A stretch of 29,043 nucleotides of DNA from DAINPP01 sp036743375 (GTDB taxonomy: Bacteria > Thermotogota > Thermotogae > MWEM01), in the NCBI GenBank assembly GCA_036743375.1, contig DAINPP010000039.1:1-29043 (forward strand). The letters are read 5' to 3'. Position 1 is the first letter of the stretch; each line of letters starts with the position of its first letter. A program made the translations under genes and the position numbers. Under the pieces are notes generated by a model. The model ran no database searches, was not told the DNA's origin, and worked only from the letters and a program-made list of their open reading frames with translations. This document shows positions 1 to 7,100 of this stretch, piece by piece.

Positions 1-49
1 TACTTATCGTTTACTTTTCCCCGCCGTTTGCTTCCCTTTTCCGAAGACC

Positions 50-1564
50 CTATTGAACAGTCTCAAAGACTGCATTCTGTATGTCGTCGATCTTATCCGT
101 TATGGTGTCGTCGATGGAAACTTCATAAATCGTATTCGAAAACTGATTCTGTGAAAACACAAAATCCTGCTCATTTAATACCAGCTTCCATCCTGATGCC
201 GATGCAAAGTCTGCCGGCAGTCTGGAAATTTCTATACTGACAGTCATATAACCGACTGACGTGTTGTCGATAATGTTGTAAACGTTCCCCGATTCATTCA
301 GGTTTCCCATCGATCCAAGATCTTTCAGTAAAGTCTGTCCCTGCTGATTTTCTTTGAAACTGGCATATATTCGCCTATCTGAAGTAAGTGTCAAAGAATA
401 TGGATTCAAAAGACTCAGCATACTGCCATTCTCATACCAGCCGTCAAATGTGTATCCCTGTGATGGTTCTGCACCTATCTGAACAGCCGTACCGCTTAAT
501 TCAGTTACAGAATCACTATCAGCCCAGGCACCGGAATCAAGTCGTATAGCTCCACCTGCAGTGGGTGAACTCTGAACCGTTAGAGTGTAGGATGGAGGTT
601 CATAGGTGAAATCCCAGCTGATTTCGATGGATTCAGCTCCCTTATCATCCACTGCAACAACACTGAAAACATGTTGTCCGGAAGAGTAATCATTCCATTT
701 ATATGTTTTCTCACCGGTATTAACCGGATCATCCGAATCAAGTCTGTATTCAAAATGATCGATACTGCCATCCCGATCAGACCCATTCCATTCGAAAGTG
801 GCATTATCTTCACCGGTTGTTCCGCTAACACCCTTGATTTTCTCTATTTCAGGTCGAATATTGTTGATAAATCTTGCTTCAATGTCTGTTTCCTCATTAA
901 TCGTAACCGTACAATTTCTCTCTGAATAAATTTTTAATGAATTCATATACCAGCCGTCAAATGTATAATCGACTTCCGGTTGTGAAGTGATATATACATC
1001 CGTTCCGGGATCAACTGTCTTACTGGCTTCACTGCTCCATTCCTCATCTCCAAAACAGACATTTCCACCTCCGGTCGGAGAAGATGTCAGACAGATACGG
1101 ACATCATCAGTGTATAACCTCAACCAGATATTCGCTGAGACACTTTCTCTTGAATTGATGCTTGTTTGATTGGCATTGGAAGCCGTGATCCTGAGAAAAT
1201 ACGTTCCAACACTCTTCCCATTTGTCTGAACGGTAAAGATGTATCTGTTATTGATCAGATTCCCATTGATCTGCTGTCCATCAAAACTCACCGTATAGAC
1301 AACATCTGTCGCTGTTTTGATGGAAATCTCAAAATTATTCCCACACAAAAGGCCAAATGGATTGTTCTGAGATTTGAAAGCAGAAGGGTTTGATGCAGAC
1401 CCGATAATATCCACATATTCATTCAGAACGGCATCCTGGTCCAGTTGTGGAAGAACAACGATCTGCGTTCCACCAGCACCTGAACCACCTCCACAACCCA
1501 CAAGAAACAAGATTAATACAATCAACAATAAAAAAAATAGTCCTTTGAGAGTTTTTCCCCTCAT
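50..1564 (-). CDS. Surface lipoprotein with two InlB-type B-repeats
   Basis: Predicted exported lipoprotein of 504 residues with no recognisable catalytic domain. The N-terminus has a basic start, a long hydrophobic stretch and a lipobox LVGC, placing the lipidated cysteine at about residue 24, followed by a Gly-rich linker. Two domains share the pattern 'SSPT.GG ... YTFDGWY ... I.A.F' (about residues 155-232 and 328-405). That pattern is the divergent InlB B-repeat (Flg_new type), a small beta-rich fold found in surface proteins. Between them lies an Ig/fibronectin-like segment with 'DRDGS.DHFEYRLD' (about 235-325). The last 95 residues are unassigned. The ATG start is preceded by a GGGAGG ribosome binding site. 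The gene stands apart from its neighbours, with long AT-rich DNA upstream. The domain call is from motif recognition; binding or adhesion is inferred from architecture only. Confidence 0.8.
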   Translation of the reverse strand: MRGKTLKGLFFLLLIVLILFLVGCGGGSGAGGTQIVVLPQLDQDAVLNEYVDIIGSASNPSAFKSQNNPFGLLCGNNFEISIKTATDVVYTVSFDGQQINGNLINNRYIFTVQTNGKSVGTYFLRITASNANQTSINSRESVSANIWLRLYTDDVRICLTSSPTGGGNVCFGDEEWSSEASKTVDPGTDVYITSQPEVDYTFDGWYMNSLKIYSERNCTVTINEETDIEARFINNIRPEIEKIKGVSGTTGEDNATFEWNGSDRDGSIDHFEYRLDSDDPVNTGEKTYKWNDYSSGQHVFSVVAVDDKGAESIEISWDFTYEPPSYTLTVQSSPTAGGAIRLDSGAWADSDSVTELSGTAVQIGAEPSQGYTFDGWYENGSMLSLLNPYSLTLTSDRRIYASFKENQQGQTLLKDLGSMGNLNESGNVYNIIDNTSVGYMTVSIEISRLPADFASASGWKLVLNEQDFVFSQNQFSNTIYEVSIDDTITDKIDDIQNAVFETVQ

Positions 1565-1801
1565 TGTTCCGCCTCCCTTTTCTATACTGTTTTTTTCATG
1601 AAATTATTTTTAATCTCCCGTTATTCTCTTTCAGAATACCTTCATTCATCACTTAATGTCAATATAATATTTTATTTTCTTGCAAACCTGCTGAAGCCAT
1701 ATTTTTTCACATTCCTAAAAAGTTACCCCTCTGTCGATATAATTTTTGCCTTTTTGTTTTTTTCTGATAAATACTTTTTTAATGAGTTGTATCCTTTCAA
1801 T

Positions 1802-1981
1802 TCAAAAAAAACGATGAATAAACGGATCGAAAAAACCGGTGAAAATATTAATCAGGAATAAGATAAAAACAATGCCAAGGAGAGAAATCAATGCAATAAC
1901 AAAGGATGCCAGAAAAATTTTCAGAAGCAAATAAATCAGATAAAGAACAACGATAAATCCTATAACGGCAAAAAAAATCAT
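1802..1981 (-). CDS. Small hydrophobic membrane protein (59 aa)
   Basis: A short reading frame of 59 codons plus TGA, with ATG at 1981 and a well-placed ribosome binding site (TGAGGTGA, minus strand of 1986-1993). The product is almost entirely hydrophobic: a first span at about residues 2-30, a second at about 31-49, and a short tail ending DPFIHRFF. This suggests two membrane helices with little outside the bilayer. A possible -10 (TACAAT, minus strand of 2008-2013) lies upstream. I do not recognise the family. The arrangement of a Lys between the spans and 'LINIFTG' near the end loosely recalls BofA-type proteins, but it is shorter than those and I do not claim the relation. Coding status rests on the ribosome binding site and the clean hydrophobic pattern. 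Confidence 0.55.
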   Translation of the reverse strand: MIFFAVIGFIVVLYLIYLLLKIFLASFVIALISLLGIVFILFLINIFTGFFDPFIHRFF

Positions 1982-2433
1982 ATAATCACCTCATTTATTA
2001 TTTGAATATTGTAGTTCGTAATATTTACTTTTCCGCAAGTCTTCTTCAAAGAAATTATTTATCAAGTGGTTCCGTTATCTCATCAATTGAAAAAAACCTA
2101 TATAATGTCTTTTTGATGTAAAAATCTCTACGTTCAATTTTATCAATATAATTGAAAAATTCAATTTTAATTATGTAAGTAATAATACAATTTTTTGCAG
2201 ATATGAAAGAGAAATTATTTAAACATATCAAAAAACATGGTTAATATGTTATCGTAAAAATTATTAATTTGAAACTTATGAAAAGAATAAATATGATTGG
2301 CAATGGTTATTAATTTCAAGCTACTGGGTAAGAAAAAAAATCTGAGATTCTACCTCTTTATAAACTCGAAAGTAGTATCCCAGAATTTATGACAACCGTT
2401 TATTTTAATGATTGTATAGAGTTTCTCTGCGAA
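1982..2433. other. AT-rich gene-free stretch
   Basis: About 450 very AT-rich bases between the small membrane gene and the class IV aminotransferase gene. It holds the probable promoter of the small gene near its left end. I found no open frame with a ribosome binding site and no clear terminator hairpin after the aminotransferase stop at 2434. Confidence 0.6.
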
Positions 2434-3369
2434 TTACTTTACTTCTGAAAGTTCTTCCCGTATCAATTCCTCAAACTTCTCCATCAATTTCTTTGTAACC
2501 GTTCCGGGAACCTCATACCCCTTTCCGCGTACCTCTCTGACGGGCATGACCTTGGAAACGGTACTCGCGAGGAAGACTTCGTCGGCGTCCTTCAACTCTT
2601 CAAGGAAGACTCTTCTTTCGACGATTGGAATACCGTTCTCCATACAGAGTTTGATGACCTTTTTTCTGGTGATACCCGGAAGGATGTTGTCTATCTCCGG
2701 TGTCAGGACAACGCCGTCCTTGACGAGAAAATAGGTAGAACTTCCGCCTTCGGTGATGTATTTATTATCGTAGTTTTCACCGTTGAATTCGTCGACTTTA
2801 AAATCGTTGTGGAATTTGGCTTTTTTAAAGGCAGAAGAACTGCTATCGGAGGACCTGAACATCATCGAATCATACGCGCCGTTTGAATAGGCAAAATTCT
2901 TTGCCATGCAGTTTGTCAGGAGGTTGACCGTCTTGTGTTCGCAGAGCTGATGTCGCAAATCCGGATAGAGGGTCAGTTTTACCCCGTTCTTCCAGTTGTC
3001 CGGGTTGATGTGTCTCAAGGGAAGTGTTAAAACGGTAAAAGTTCCCTCATGCCGCTCACTGAAGCTGTGTTCCCTGAACTCATCATCCCCCCTCGAAAGC
3101 TCTATATATACCTCTCCATCGTCGAGGTCATTTTCCCTGATGAGCGTATTCACCTGATTCAGGCAATCTTCTTCAGAAAAGGCGAGGTTGAGGTTGAAGA
3201 ATTTCGCACTCTCCTGCATCCTTTTAAAATGATCGGGCAGAAAGAGCGTCTTCCCCTCAAGGATCCTGATCACTTCAAACAAACCGTCCGAAAAGGTAAA
3301 TCCCCGGTTCTCGATTCTCAAGTTTTTAATATCTTTATCCACCATTTCACCGTTCAGAAAGCAATACAT
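2434..3369 (-). CDS. Fold-type IV PLP aminotransferase (D-amino acid / branched-chain family)
   Basis: Pyridoxal-phosphate enzyme of 311 residues that transfers amino groups between an amino acid and a 2-oxo acid in the cytoplasm. Family features are clear: 'NRGFTFSDGLFEVIR' near the N-terminus, the Schiff-base lysine in 'HKTVNLLTN' (about residue 146), 'TEGGSSTYFLVKDG' (about 206-219), 'ILPGITRKKVI' (about 229-239) and 'EVFLASTVSKVMPV' near the C-terminus. The overall pattern fits D-alanine transaminase at least as well as IlvE. There is one oddity: a Ser/Lys/Asn-rich insertion of roughly 30 residues (about 173-203) directly before the TEG cofactor loop. I chose the ATG at 3369 over the TTG at 3372 because a GGAGGAGGAG site sits 6 nt upstream of it. 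D- versus branched-chain specificity cannot be settled from the sequence alone. Confidence 0.85.
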   Translation of the reverse strand: MYCFLNGEMVDKDIKNLRIENRGFTFSDGLFEVIRILEGKTLFLPDHFKRMQESAKFFNLNLAFSEEDCLNQVNTLIRENDLDDGEVYIELSRGDDEFREHSFSERHEGTFTVLTLPLRHINPDNWKNGVKLTLYPDLRHQLCEHKTVNLLTNCMAKNFAYSNGAYDSMMFRSSDSSSSAFKKAKFHNDFKVDEFNGENYDNKYITEGGSSTYFLVKDGVVLTPEIDNILPGITRKKVIKLCMENGIPIVERRVFLEELKDADEVFLASTVSKVMPVREVRGKGYEVPGTVTKKLMEKFEELIREELSEVK

Positions 3370-3404
3370 CAAAGACTCCTCCTCCTCATCGTTAGTTATG
3401 TCTG

Positions 3405-3433
3405 ATTATACAGCTTTGACAGGTGTTTGTACA
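3405..3433 (-). promoter_or_regulatory. Probable promoter of the fold-type IV aminotransferase gene
   Basis: Read on the minus strand: TGTACA (3433-3428), a 17-nt spacer, then TATAAT (3410-3405). It lies about 35 nt upstream of the aminotransferase start, within the 108-nt gap after the acetyltransferase gene. The two genes can therefore be transcribed separately although they are co-oriented. Confidence 0.5.
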
Positions 3434-3477
3434 GAGGAACTATCATTTCATATCCGTGTTTCCATGAAAATAAATTA

Positions 3478-4254
3478 TCAGTACCATGTCGAGGGAATCT
3501 CAGAATCATCCGCAAACAGATCGGGCTTCCTCGAAAGAAGGTCGGAGGTCAGATCTACCATCTCTCTTGTTTTACAGACAACCACTTCCGCATTGCCAAA
3601 CGTTCCGGTTGTCGCAATAGCTTGTTTTAACAGTGGTTTAAGCAGTTTCCCGTAATGTTCCGACACATCTCCAACCAAACTGTAATGTCGCTTGATCGGT
3701 CTGTCGATGACAGATCCATCCGATAATTTTATCCTGTAAAGGTGCTTCTCTTCCGTCAGCCGGTCCGGGATATCATTCCATTCTTCCACGCCGTGGATGA
3801 TGGTGTTGGATCTGAGTGTGCAACCGAGGAAGATGATTTTTGAATCAATATCATACAGTTTTCCCCAGCATCCCGTTCTTGAACACGGCGTTTCCGAGTT
3901 TTCCTCCCCCTTGATAAATTCTTCGGCCCCCTTCCCCAAGGCGGCAACCGAATGGGTGGGATGCAGAGATCTGAAGGCGTTTTCCCTCTTCATGAACAGA
4001 TTGGTGAGAATCCCCACACAGGAGGGTTCTGTTTCCGGATCAAAGAAATTATAATCATCGTTCATCTGTTTCCAGGTATGCGTCGGGAAAACGAGCAGCC
4101 CTCCCGTCAGATAATCCATAAAGGCATCTATAACGGTATCCCCGCCGCCTTCTACCACTCCGATTGCCTTCATGGAAGAATGGATGAGAATCTTGTCATC
4201 CGGCTTTATCCCGAGTGCTTTTATCTGTTGTATCAGTTCATTTTTGTTATACAT
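3478..4254 (-). CDS. AAC(3)-family acetyltransferase
   Basis: Cytoplasmic acetyl-CoA-dependent N-acetyltransferase of the aminoglycoside 3-N-acetyltransferase (Antibiotic_NAT/YokD/FrbF) family, 258 residues, about the usual length. Visible family motifs are 'ILIHSSMKAIG' (about 22-32), 'GGLLVFPTHTW' (51-61), the conserved 'HPTHSVAALG' (98-107), 'PCSRTGCWGKLYDIDSKIIFLG' split across 123-144, and 'SNTIIHGVEEW' (149-159). The start ATG has a GAGGTG site, and TATAAT on the minus strand of 4293-4298 is a good -10. Many members acetylate unknown amines or peptide-like metabolites, so the family name does not imply drug resistance. Divergent from the metQNI promoter and upstream of the co-oriented aminotransferase gene. 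Confidence 0.8.
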   Translation of the reverse strand: MYNKNELIQQIKALGIKPDDKILIHSSMKAIGVVEGGGDTVIDAFMDYLTGGLLVFPTHTWKQMNDDYNFFDPETEPSCVGILTNLFMKRENAFRSLHPTHSVAALGKGAEEFIKGEENSETPCSRTGCWGKLYDIDSKIIFLGCTLRSNTIIHGVEEWNDIPDRLTEEKHLYRIKLSDGSVIDRPIKRHYSLVGDVSEHYGKLLKPLLKQAIATTGTFGNAEVVVCKTREMVDLTSDLLSRKPDLFADDSEIPSTWY

Positions 4255-4354
4255 CTTTTCACCTCTTGTTATAAATTGCGATCCACTTTGTCATTATAAA
4301 CCATTGTCTGAGCTTTTCCATCAAAAAAATCCACTCTTTAATCAAATTTTGACC

Positions 4355-4384
4355 TTGACATTTCAGAAAAGGATATGATACAAT
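4355..4384 (+). promoter_or_regulatory. Promoter of the met leader and metQNI
   Basis: TTGACA at 4355-4360 (perfect -35), an 18-nt spacer, and TACAAT at 4379-4384, preceded by TGA to give an extended -10 (TGATACAAT). Transcription would start near 4391, leaving only about 20 nt before the leader ORF start at 4412. Confidence 0.75.
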
Positions 4385-4411
4385 CCTACAAAAGTTTGAG
4401 GAGTAAGACTC

Positions 4412-4510
4412 ATGAAGCATTTTGAAACGACATTAAAGACAAATAAATATCAGCATATGATGATGTGCCCCGATCCCCTTTTTGAGGAGACGGGACTCTT
4501 GTCATGTTAG
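4412..4510 (+). CDS. Met-codon leader peptide of metQNI (32 aa)
   Basis: A 32-codon ORF, too short for ordinary gene calling, with a strong ribosome binding site (GAGGAG at 4398-4403, 8 nt from the ATG). It sits immediately after a near-consensus promoter and before a rho-independent terminator. Codons 16-19 are three consecutive Met codons and a Cys codon (peptide HMMMCPDP, Met codons at 4457-4465). The last codon before the TAG is also Cys. Its genomic role looks regulatory: ribosome speed over the Met run would decide which RNA fold forms downstream, as in trp/his/leu-type attenuators. The peptide itself has no recognisable domain. That the ORF is real is supported by the promoter, ribosome binding site, Met cluster and downstream RNA folds together; that it is translated is inferred. 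Confidence 0.72.
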   Translation: MKHFETTLKTNKYQHMMMCPDPLFEETGLLSC

Positions 4511-4539
4511 CCTGAATCCATAAATTAAAAGAGGGGATC
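4469..4539 (+). promoter_or_regulatory. Mutually exclusive leader hairpins (anti-antiterminator / antiterminator)
   Basis: Two alternative pairings share one segment. (1) An imperfect hairpin, 4469-4479 with 4485-4494: CCCG pairs CGGG, then U74/A90, C75/G89 and CCU/AGG, with a 5-nt loop. (2) GAUCCCC plus UUUUU (4472-4483) can instead pair with 4527-4539, the 5' arm of the terminator: 12 pairs with one bulged G. Fold 2 destroys the terminator; fold 1 allows it. A ribosome waiting with the first Met codon (4457) in its A site should cover RNA to about 4470, which blocks the base of fold 1 but leaves 4472-4483 free. A ribosome at the stop codon leaves fold 1 possible. The pairings are read from the sequence; relative stabilities were not calculated. 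Confidence 0.65.
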
Positions 4540-4567
4540 ACGTATCAGAGTGATCCCCTCTTTTTTT
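4527..4567 (+). terminator. Rho-independent attenuator terminator before metQ
   Basis: GAGGGGATCA (4531-4540) pairs perfectly with TGATCCCCTC (4551-4560) around a 10-nt loop, followed by seven T. Four A before the stem can pair with the T run. It lies 17 nt after the leader-peptide stop and 65 nt before metQ, so without antitermination the operon would not be expressed. Confidence 0.85.
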
Positions 4568-4632
4568 ATGCAAATTAGACTTAATCCGGATAAGTAACCC
4601 ATGGGAATAAAAAACCAAATGGAGGAATGAAA

Positions 4633-5415
4633 ATGAAAAGAGTATTAACCGTAAGTATTTTGATCGTATTGCTGGCTGGATTGGCCTTTTCACAGAGGAT
4701 CAGGATAGGTGCAACGCCGGTGCCTCATGCTCAGATGCTTGAAGCAATCAAAGGGCTTCTGAAGGAAAAGGATATTGAACTGGACATCATCGTGTTCAAC
4801 GATTACGTTCTGCCGAATCTCGCACTTGCCAACGGTGAACTGGATGCCAATTTCTTTCAGCACGCACCTTATCTCGATGTGTTTATCTCAGAAAGGGGGA
4901 TTAATAACCTGAAGGCACTGAAACCGGTTCATGTGGAGCCGATGGGATTCTACTCCAGGAAGACGCTGACAGAACTTCAGCGGGGTGATACGGTTGTCCT
5001 GCCGAATGATCCGACCAATGAGGGACGAGCCTTGCTGCTGCTTCAGGAAAACGGTCTGATCCGGCTCAGGAATGCCTCCGATCTGAAGGCAACGGTAAGA
5101 GATATCGTCGAAAACCCGAAAGGGCTCCGCTTCAAAGAGGTAGAAGCCGGTTTTATTCCAAGGGTATACAGCACGGACAATTCAGTACAGGCCGCCGTGA
5201 TCAACACCAATTACGCCATTTCGGCGGGACTGAACCCGATAAAGGACGCCATTTTCTACGAGGGGGAAAATTCTCCCTACGCCAACATGGTGGTGATCGA
5301 CCGGAAGAATCAGGATAAGGAATGGGTTACCCTCCTGCAGGCTGCCCTCAGGAGTCTGGCCATGAAACAGTTCATCGAAGAGAAATACAATGGTGCTGTT
5401 GTGGCTGTCTTTTAA
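4633..5415 (+). CDS. metQ: Methionine ABC transporter substrate-binding protein
   Basis: Periplasmic binding component (NlpA/MetQ family, 260 residues) that delivers methionine to the MetNI transporter. Typical motifs are 'IRIGATPVPHAQMLE' just after the signal peptide, 'NDYVLPNLALANGELDANFFQHAPYL', 'NDPTNEGRALLLL' and 'NTNYAISAGLNP'; the protein ends with the family's 'KYNGAVVAVF'. Unlike most homologues it has no lipobox cysteine: the N-terminus is a plain signal peptide ending near 'AFSQ', so the protein is probably soluble in the periplasm. The ATG at 4633 is preferred because the GGAGG at 4621-4625 is 7 nt away; the in-frame ATG at 4627 is only 1 nt from it. First structural gene of the attenuator-controlled operon, 9 nt before metN. 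Met specificity is inferred from gene organisation and the leader. Confidence 0.9.
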   Translation: MKRVLTVSILIVLLAGLAFSQRIRIGATPVPHAQMLEAIKGLLKEKDIELDIIVFNDYVLPNLALANGELDANFFQHAPYLDVFISERGINNLKALKPVHVEPMGFYSRKTLTELQRGDTVVLPNDPTNEGRALLLLQENGLIRLRNASDLKATVRDIVENPKGLRFKEVEAGFIPRVYSTDNSVQAAVINTNYAISAGLNPIKDAIFYEGENSPYANMVVIDRKNQDKEWVTLLQAALRSLAMKQFIEEKYNGAVVAVF

Positions 5416-5424
5416 GGGGTAAGC

Positions 5425-6426
5425 ATGTCCACAGTAGAAGTCAGAAATCTTGAATTGACCTTTTATGATAAGAACCGAACGAACAGGGTTTTAAGGGATA
5501 TATCATTTAACGTGGATCAGGGCGAGATAGTCAGCTTACTGGGATTATCCGGAGCGGGGAAAACCTCTCTGCTCCGGACCCTCAATCTGCTCCAGAGACC
5601 CGATTCCGGCCAGATCAGGATAAACGGTCATGAGATCACAAATCTGTCGCAAAAAGAGATTCAGGAGATGCGGAAACGGATAGGCGTTGTTTTTCAACAT
5701 TTCAACCTGTTCAGAAACAAGACGGTCTACGACAACATCGCCTTTCCACTCGGTCTTCAAAAAGTCTCCAGGAAGCGGATAGAGGAAAAAGTCAGAAAAA
5801 CGGCCGGTGAGATGAATCTCACCGATAAACTGACAGCCTATCCCTCTACACTTTCAGGTGGAGAAAAGCAACGTGTCGCGATTGCAAGGGCAATGATCGT
5901 TGATCCGGATCTCCTGCTGTTGGATGAGCCGACCTCGGCACTTGATCCAATAACGAAGCTGAGGATTCTAAATACGGTGAACGCCCTGAACCAAAAACAT
6001 CATATGACGATCATCACGGTAACCCATGATATGGATGTCGTAAAGACACTGAGCGATAAAGTGGCCTATCTGAAAAAGGGACTACTTACCTTTTTTGGTG
6101 CTCCACAGGATTTTTTCGCCGGAATGGGACATGAGATCAGCCTCGATTTTGATCTGCCTGAGGCTGAGACAGGGATCATTCGAGTAAAAAATGACACTCA
6201 ACTCATAACAGTCTATTTCTGGGGGGAAAAGGCCTCTCAGCCCGTTTTGTGGAATCTCAGCCGGCTTCACGACGTTCAGCTGAATATCATTTCTGGAAAC
6301 ATAGAAAATCTCAAACACGGGAAGTACGGTCATCTGGAATGCGAGATACGGGGGAATTCAACGGCGGATTTCATAACGGATCTGAAACGGGAAGTCTTTA
6401 AAGTGGAGGTGCGAAGAGATGTTTGA
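5425..6426 (+). CDS. metN: Methionine ABC transporter ATPase with NIL domain
   Basis: ATP-hydrolysing subunit of the MetNIQ importer, on the inner face of the membrane, 333 residues. The ABC domain shows Walker A GLSGAGKT (40-47), Q-loop 'VFQHFNLF' (Q91), signature LSGGE (143-147), Walker B LLLLDE (163-168) and switch His201. About residues 250-333 form the C-terminal NIL (ACT-like) domain, which in E. coli MetN binds methionine and inhibits transport when the cell is replete. This importer would then be controlled twice, by the leader at expression and by the NIL domain at activity. The start ATG follows an AAGGGG site, and the end overlaps metI by 8 nt, implying translational coupling. Confidence 0.93.
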   Translation: MSTVEVRNLELTFYDKNRTNRVLRDISFNVDQGEIVSLLGLSGAGKTSLLRTLNLLQRPDSGQIRINGHEITNLSQKEIQEMRKRIGVVFQHFNLFRNKTVYDNIAFPLGLQKVSRKRIEEKVRKTAGEMNLTDKLTAYPSTLSGGEKQRVAIARAMIVDPDLLLLDEPTSALDPITKLRILNTVNALNQKHHMTIITVTHDMDVVKTLSDKVAYLKKGLLTFFGAPQDFFAGMGHEISLDFDLPEAETGIIRVKNDTQLITVYFWGEKASQPVLWNLSRLHDVQLNIISGNIENLKHGKYGHLECEIRGNSTADFITDLKREVFKVEVRRDV

Positions 6427-7051
6427 ACAACTTCTTCAGGCCTCTCTTGAGACCCTGTACATGCTGTTCCTATCGGGAACTCTGGCAACTCTTTTCGGGA
6501 TACCGCTCGGCATCATGCTTTATCTGACGCATCGGTCTAACACACACAAAAGATTCTACGCCGTTCTAAATATAACGGTCAACATCTTCAGATCCGTTCC
6601 GTTCATCATCCTCGTATTGCTGCTGATCCCCGTCACAAAACAGGTTGTGGGGACCATCATCGGACCGGATGCCGCCATTTTCAACCTGACAATAGCCGCC
6701 GTTCCATTCATGGGACGACTTGTCGAGAACTCCCTGAAGAATATTCCACAGGGGATCATCGACTCGGCCACATCTCTCGGGGTTAACGGAAAACAGCTCA
6801 TCTTAAGGGTACTCCTTCCAGAGAGTCTGCCGGAGCAGATCGACAACATCACCGTCCTGCTCATCAACCTCGTAACCTTCACGGCAATAGCGGGAGCCGT
6901 CGGTGCCGGAGGACTTGGACAGCTCGCTATCAATTACGGCTATTACCGCTTTCAATGGGATATGGTGCTGTATTCCGTTGTTGTCCTCGTCGCGTTGAGC
7001 CAGTTTTTACAGTGGACGGGCACAAGATTGGCACAGTGGTTTAAGCACTGA
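6419..7051 (+). CDS. metI: Methionine ABC transporter permease
   Basis: Membrane channel subunit of MetNIQ, 210 residues, close to the family's usual 215-220. Hydrophobic spans lie at about 10-35, 47-72, 80-100 and in the C-terminal third, consistent with five helices. The coupling 'EAA' loop that contacts MetN is visible as 'IDSATSLGVNGKQLILRVLLPE' across about 118-139, followed by the characteristic 'GAVGAGGLGQLAINYGYYRF'. The ATG overlaps the metN stop (ATGTTTGA), so it is probably translated by ribosomes finishing metN. Last gene of the operon; a palindromic terminator follows 21 nt later. Confidence 0.93.
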   Translation: MFEQLLQASLETLYMLFLSGTLATLFGIPLGIMLYLTHRSNTHKRFYAVLNITVNIFRSVPFIILVLLLIPVTKQVVGTIIGPDAAIFNLTIAAVPFMGRLVENSLKNIPQGIIDSATSLGVNGKQLILRVLLPESLPEQIDNITVLLINLVTFTAIAGAVGAGGLGQLAINYGYYRFQWDMVLYSVVVLVALSQFLQWTGTRLAQWFKH

Positions 7052-7072
7052 TTTCACACCGTTCAGCAGAAA

Positions 7073-7099
7073 AAAAGTCCCTTTTCAAAAGGGACTTTT
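7073..7099. terminator. Bidirectional terminator between metI and the CGGC gene
   Basis: A perfect 13-bp inverted repeat, AAAAGTCCCTTTT (7073-7085), one base of loop, AAAAGGGACTTTT (7087-7099), with A- and T-rich ends that give a U-tract on either strand. It separates the converging metQNI and CGGC-domain transcripts. Confidence 0.85.
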
Positions 7100-7100
7100 C

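Noticed and set aside
1598..1861. 87-codon plus-strand frame rich in Phe
   Set aside because: Lies in AT-rich DNA, no convincing ribosome binding site, and overlaps the better-supported minus-strand small membrane gene.
4385..4632. SAM riboswitch or T-box leader before metQ
   Set aside because: No T-box consensus sequence and no S-box-like multi-helix junction was recognised. The region is filled by the leader ORF, its hairpins and the terminator.
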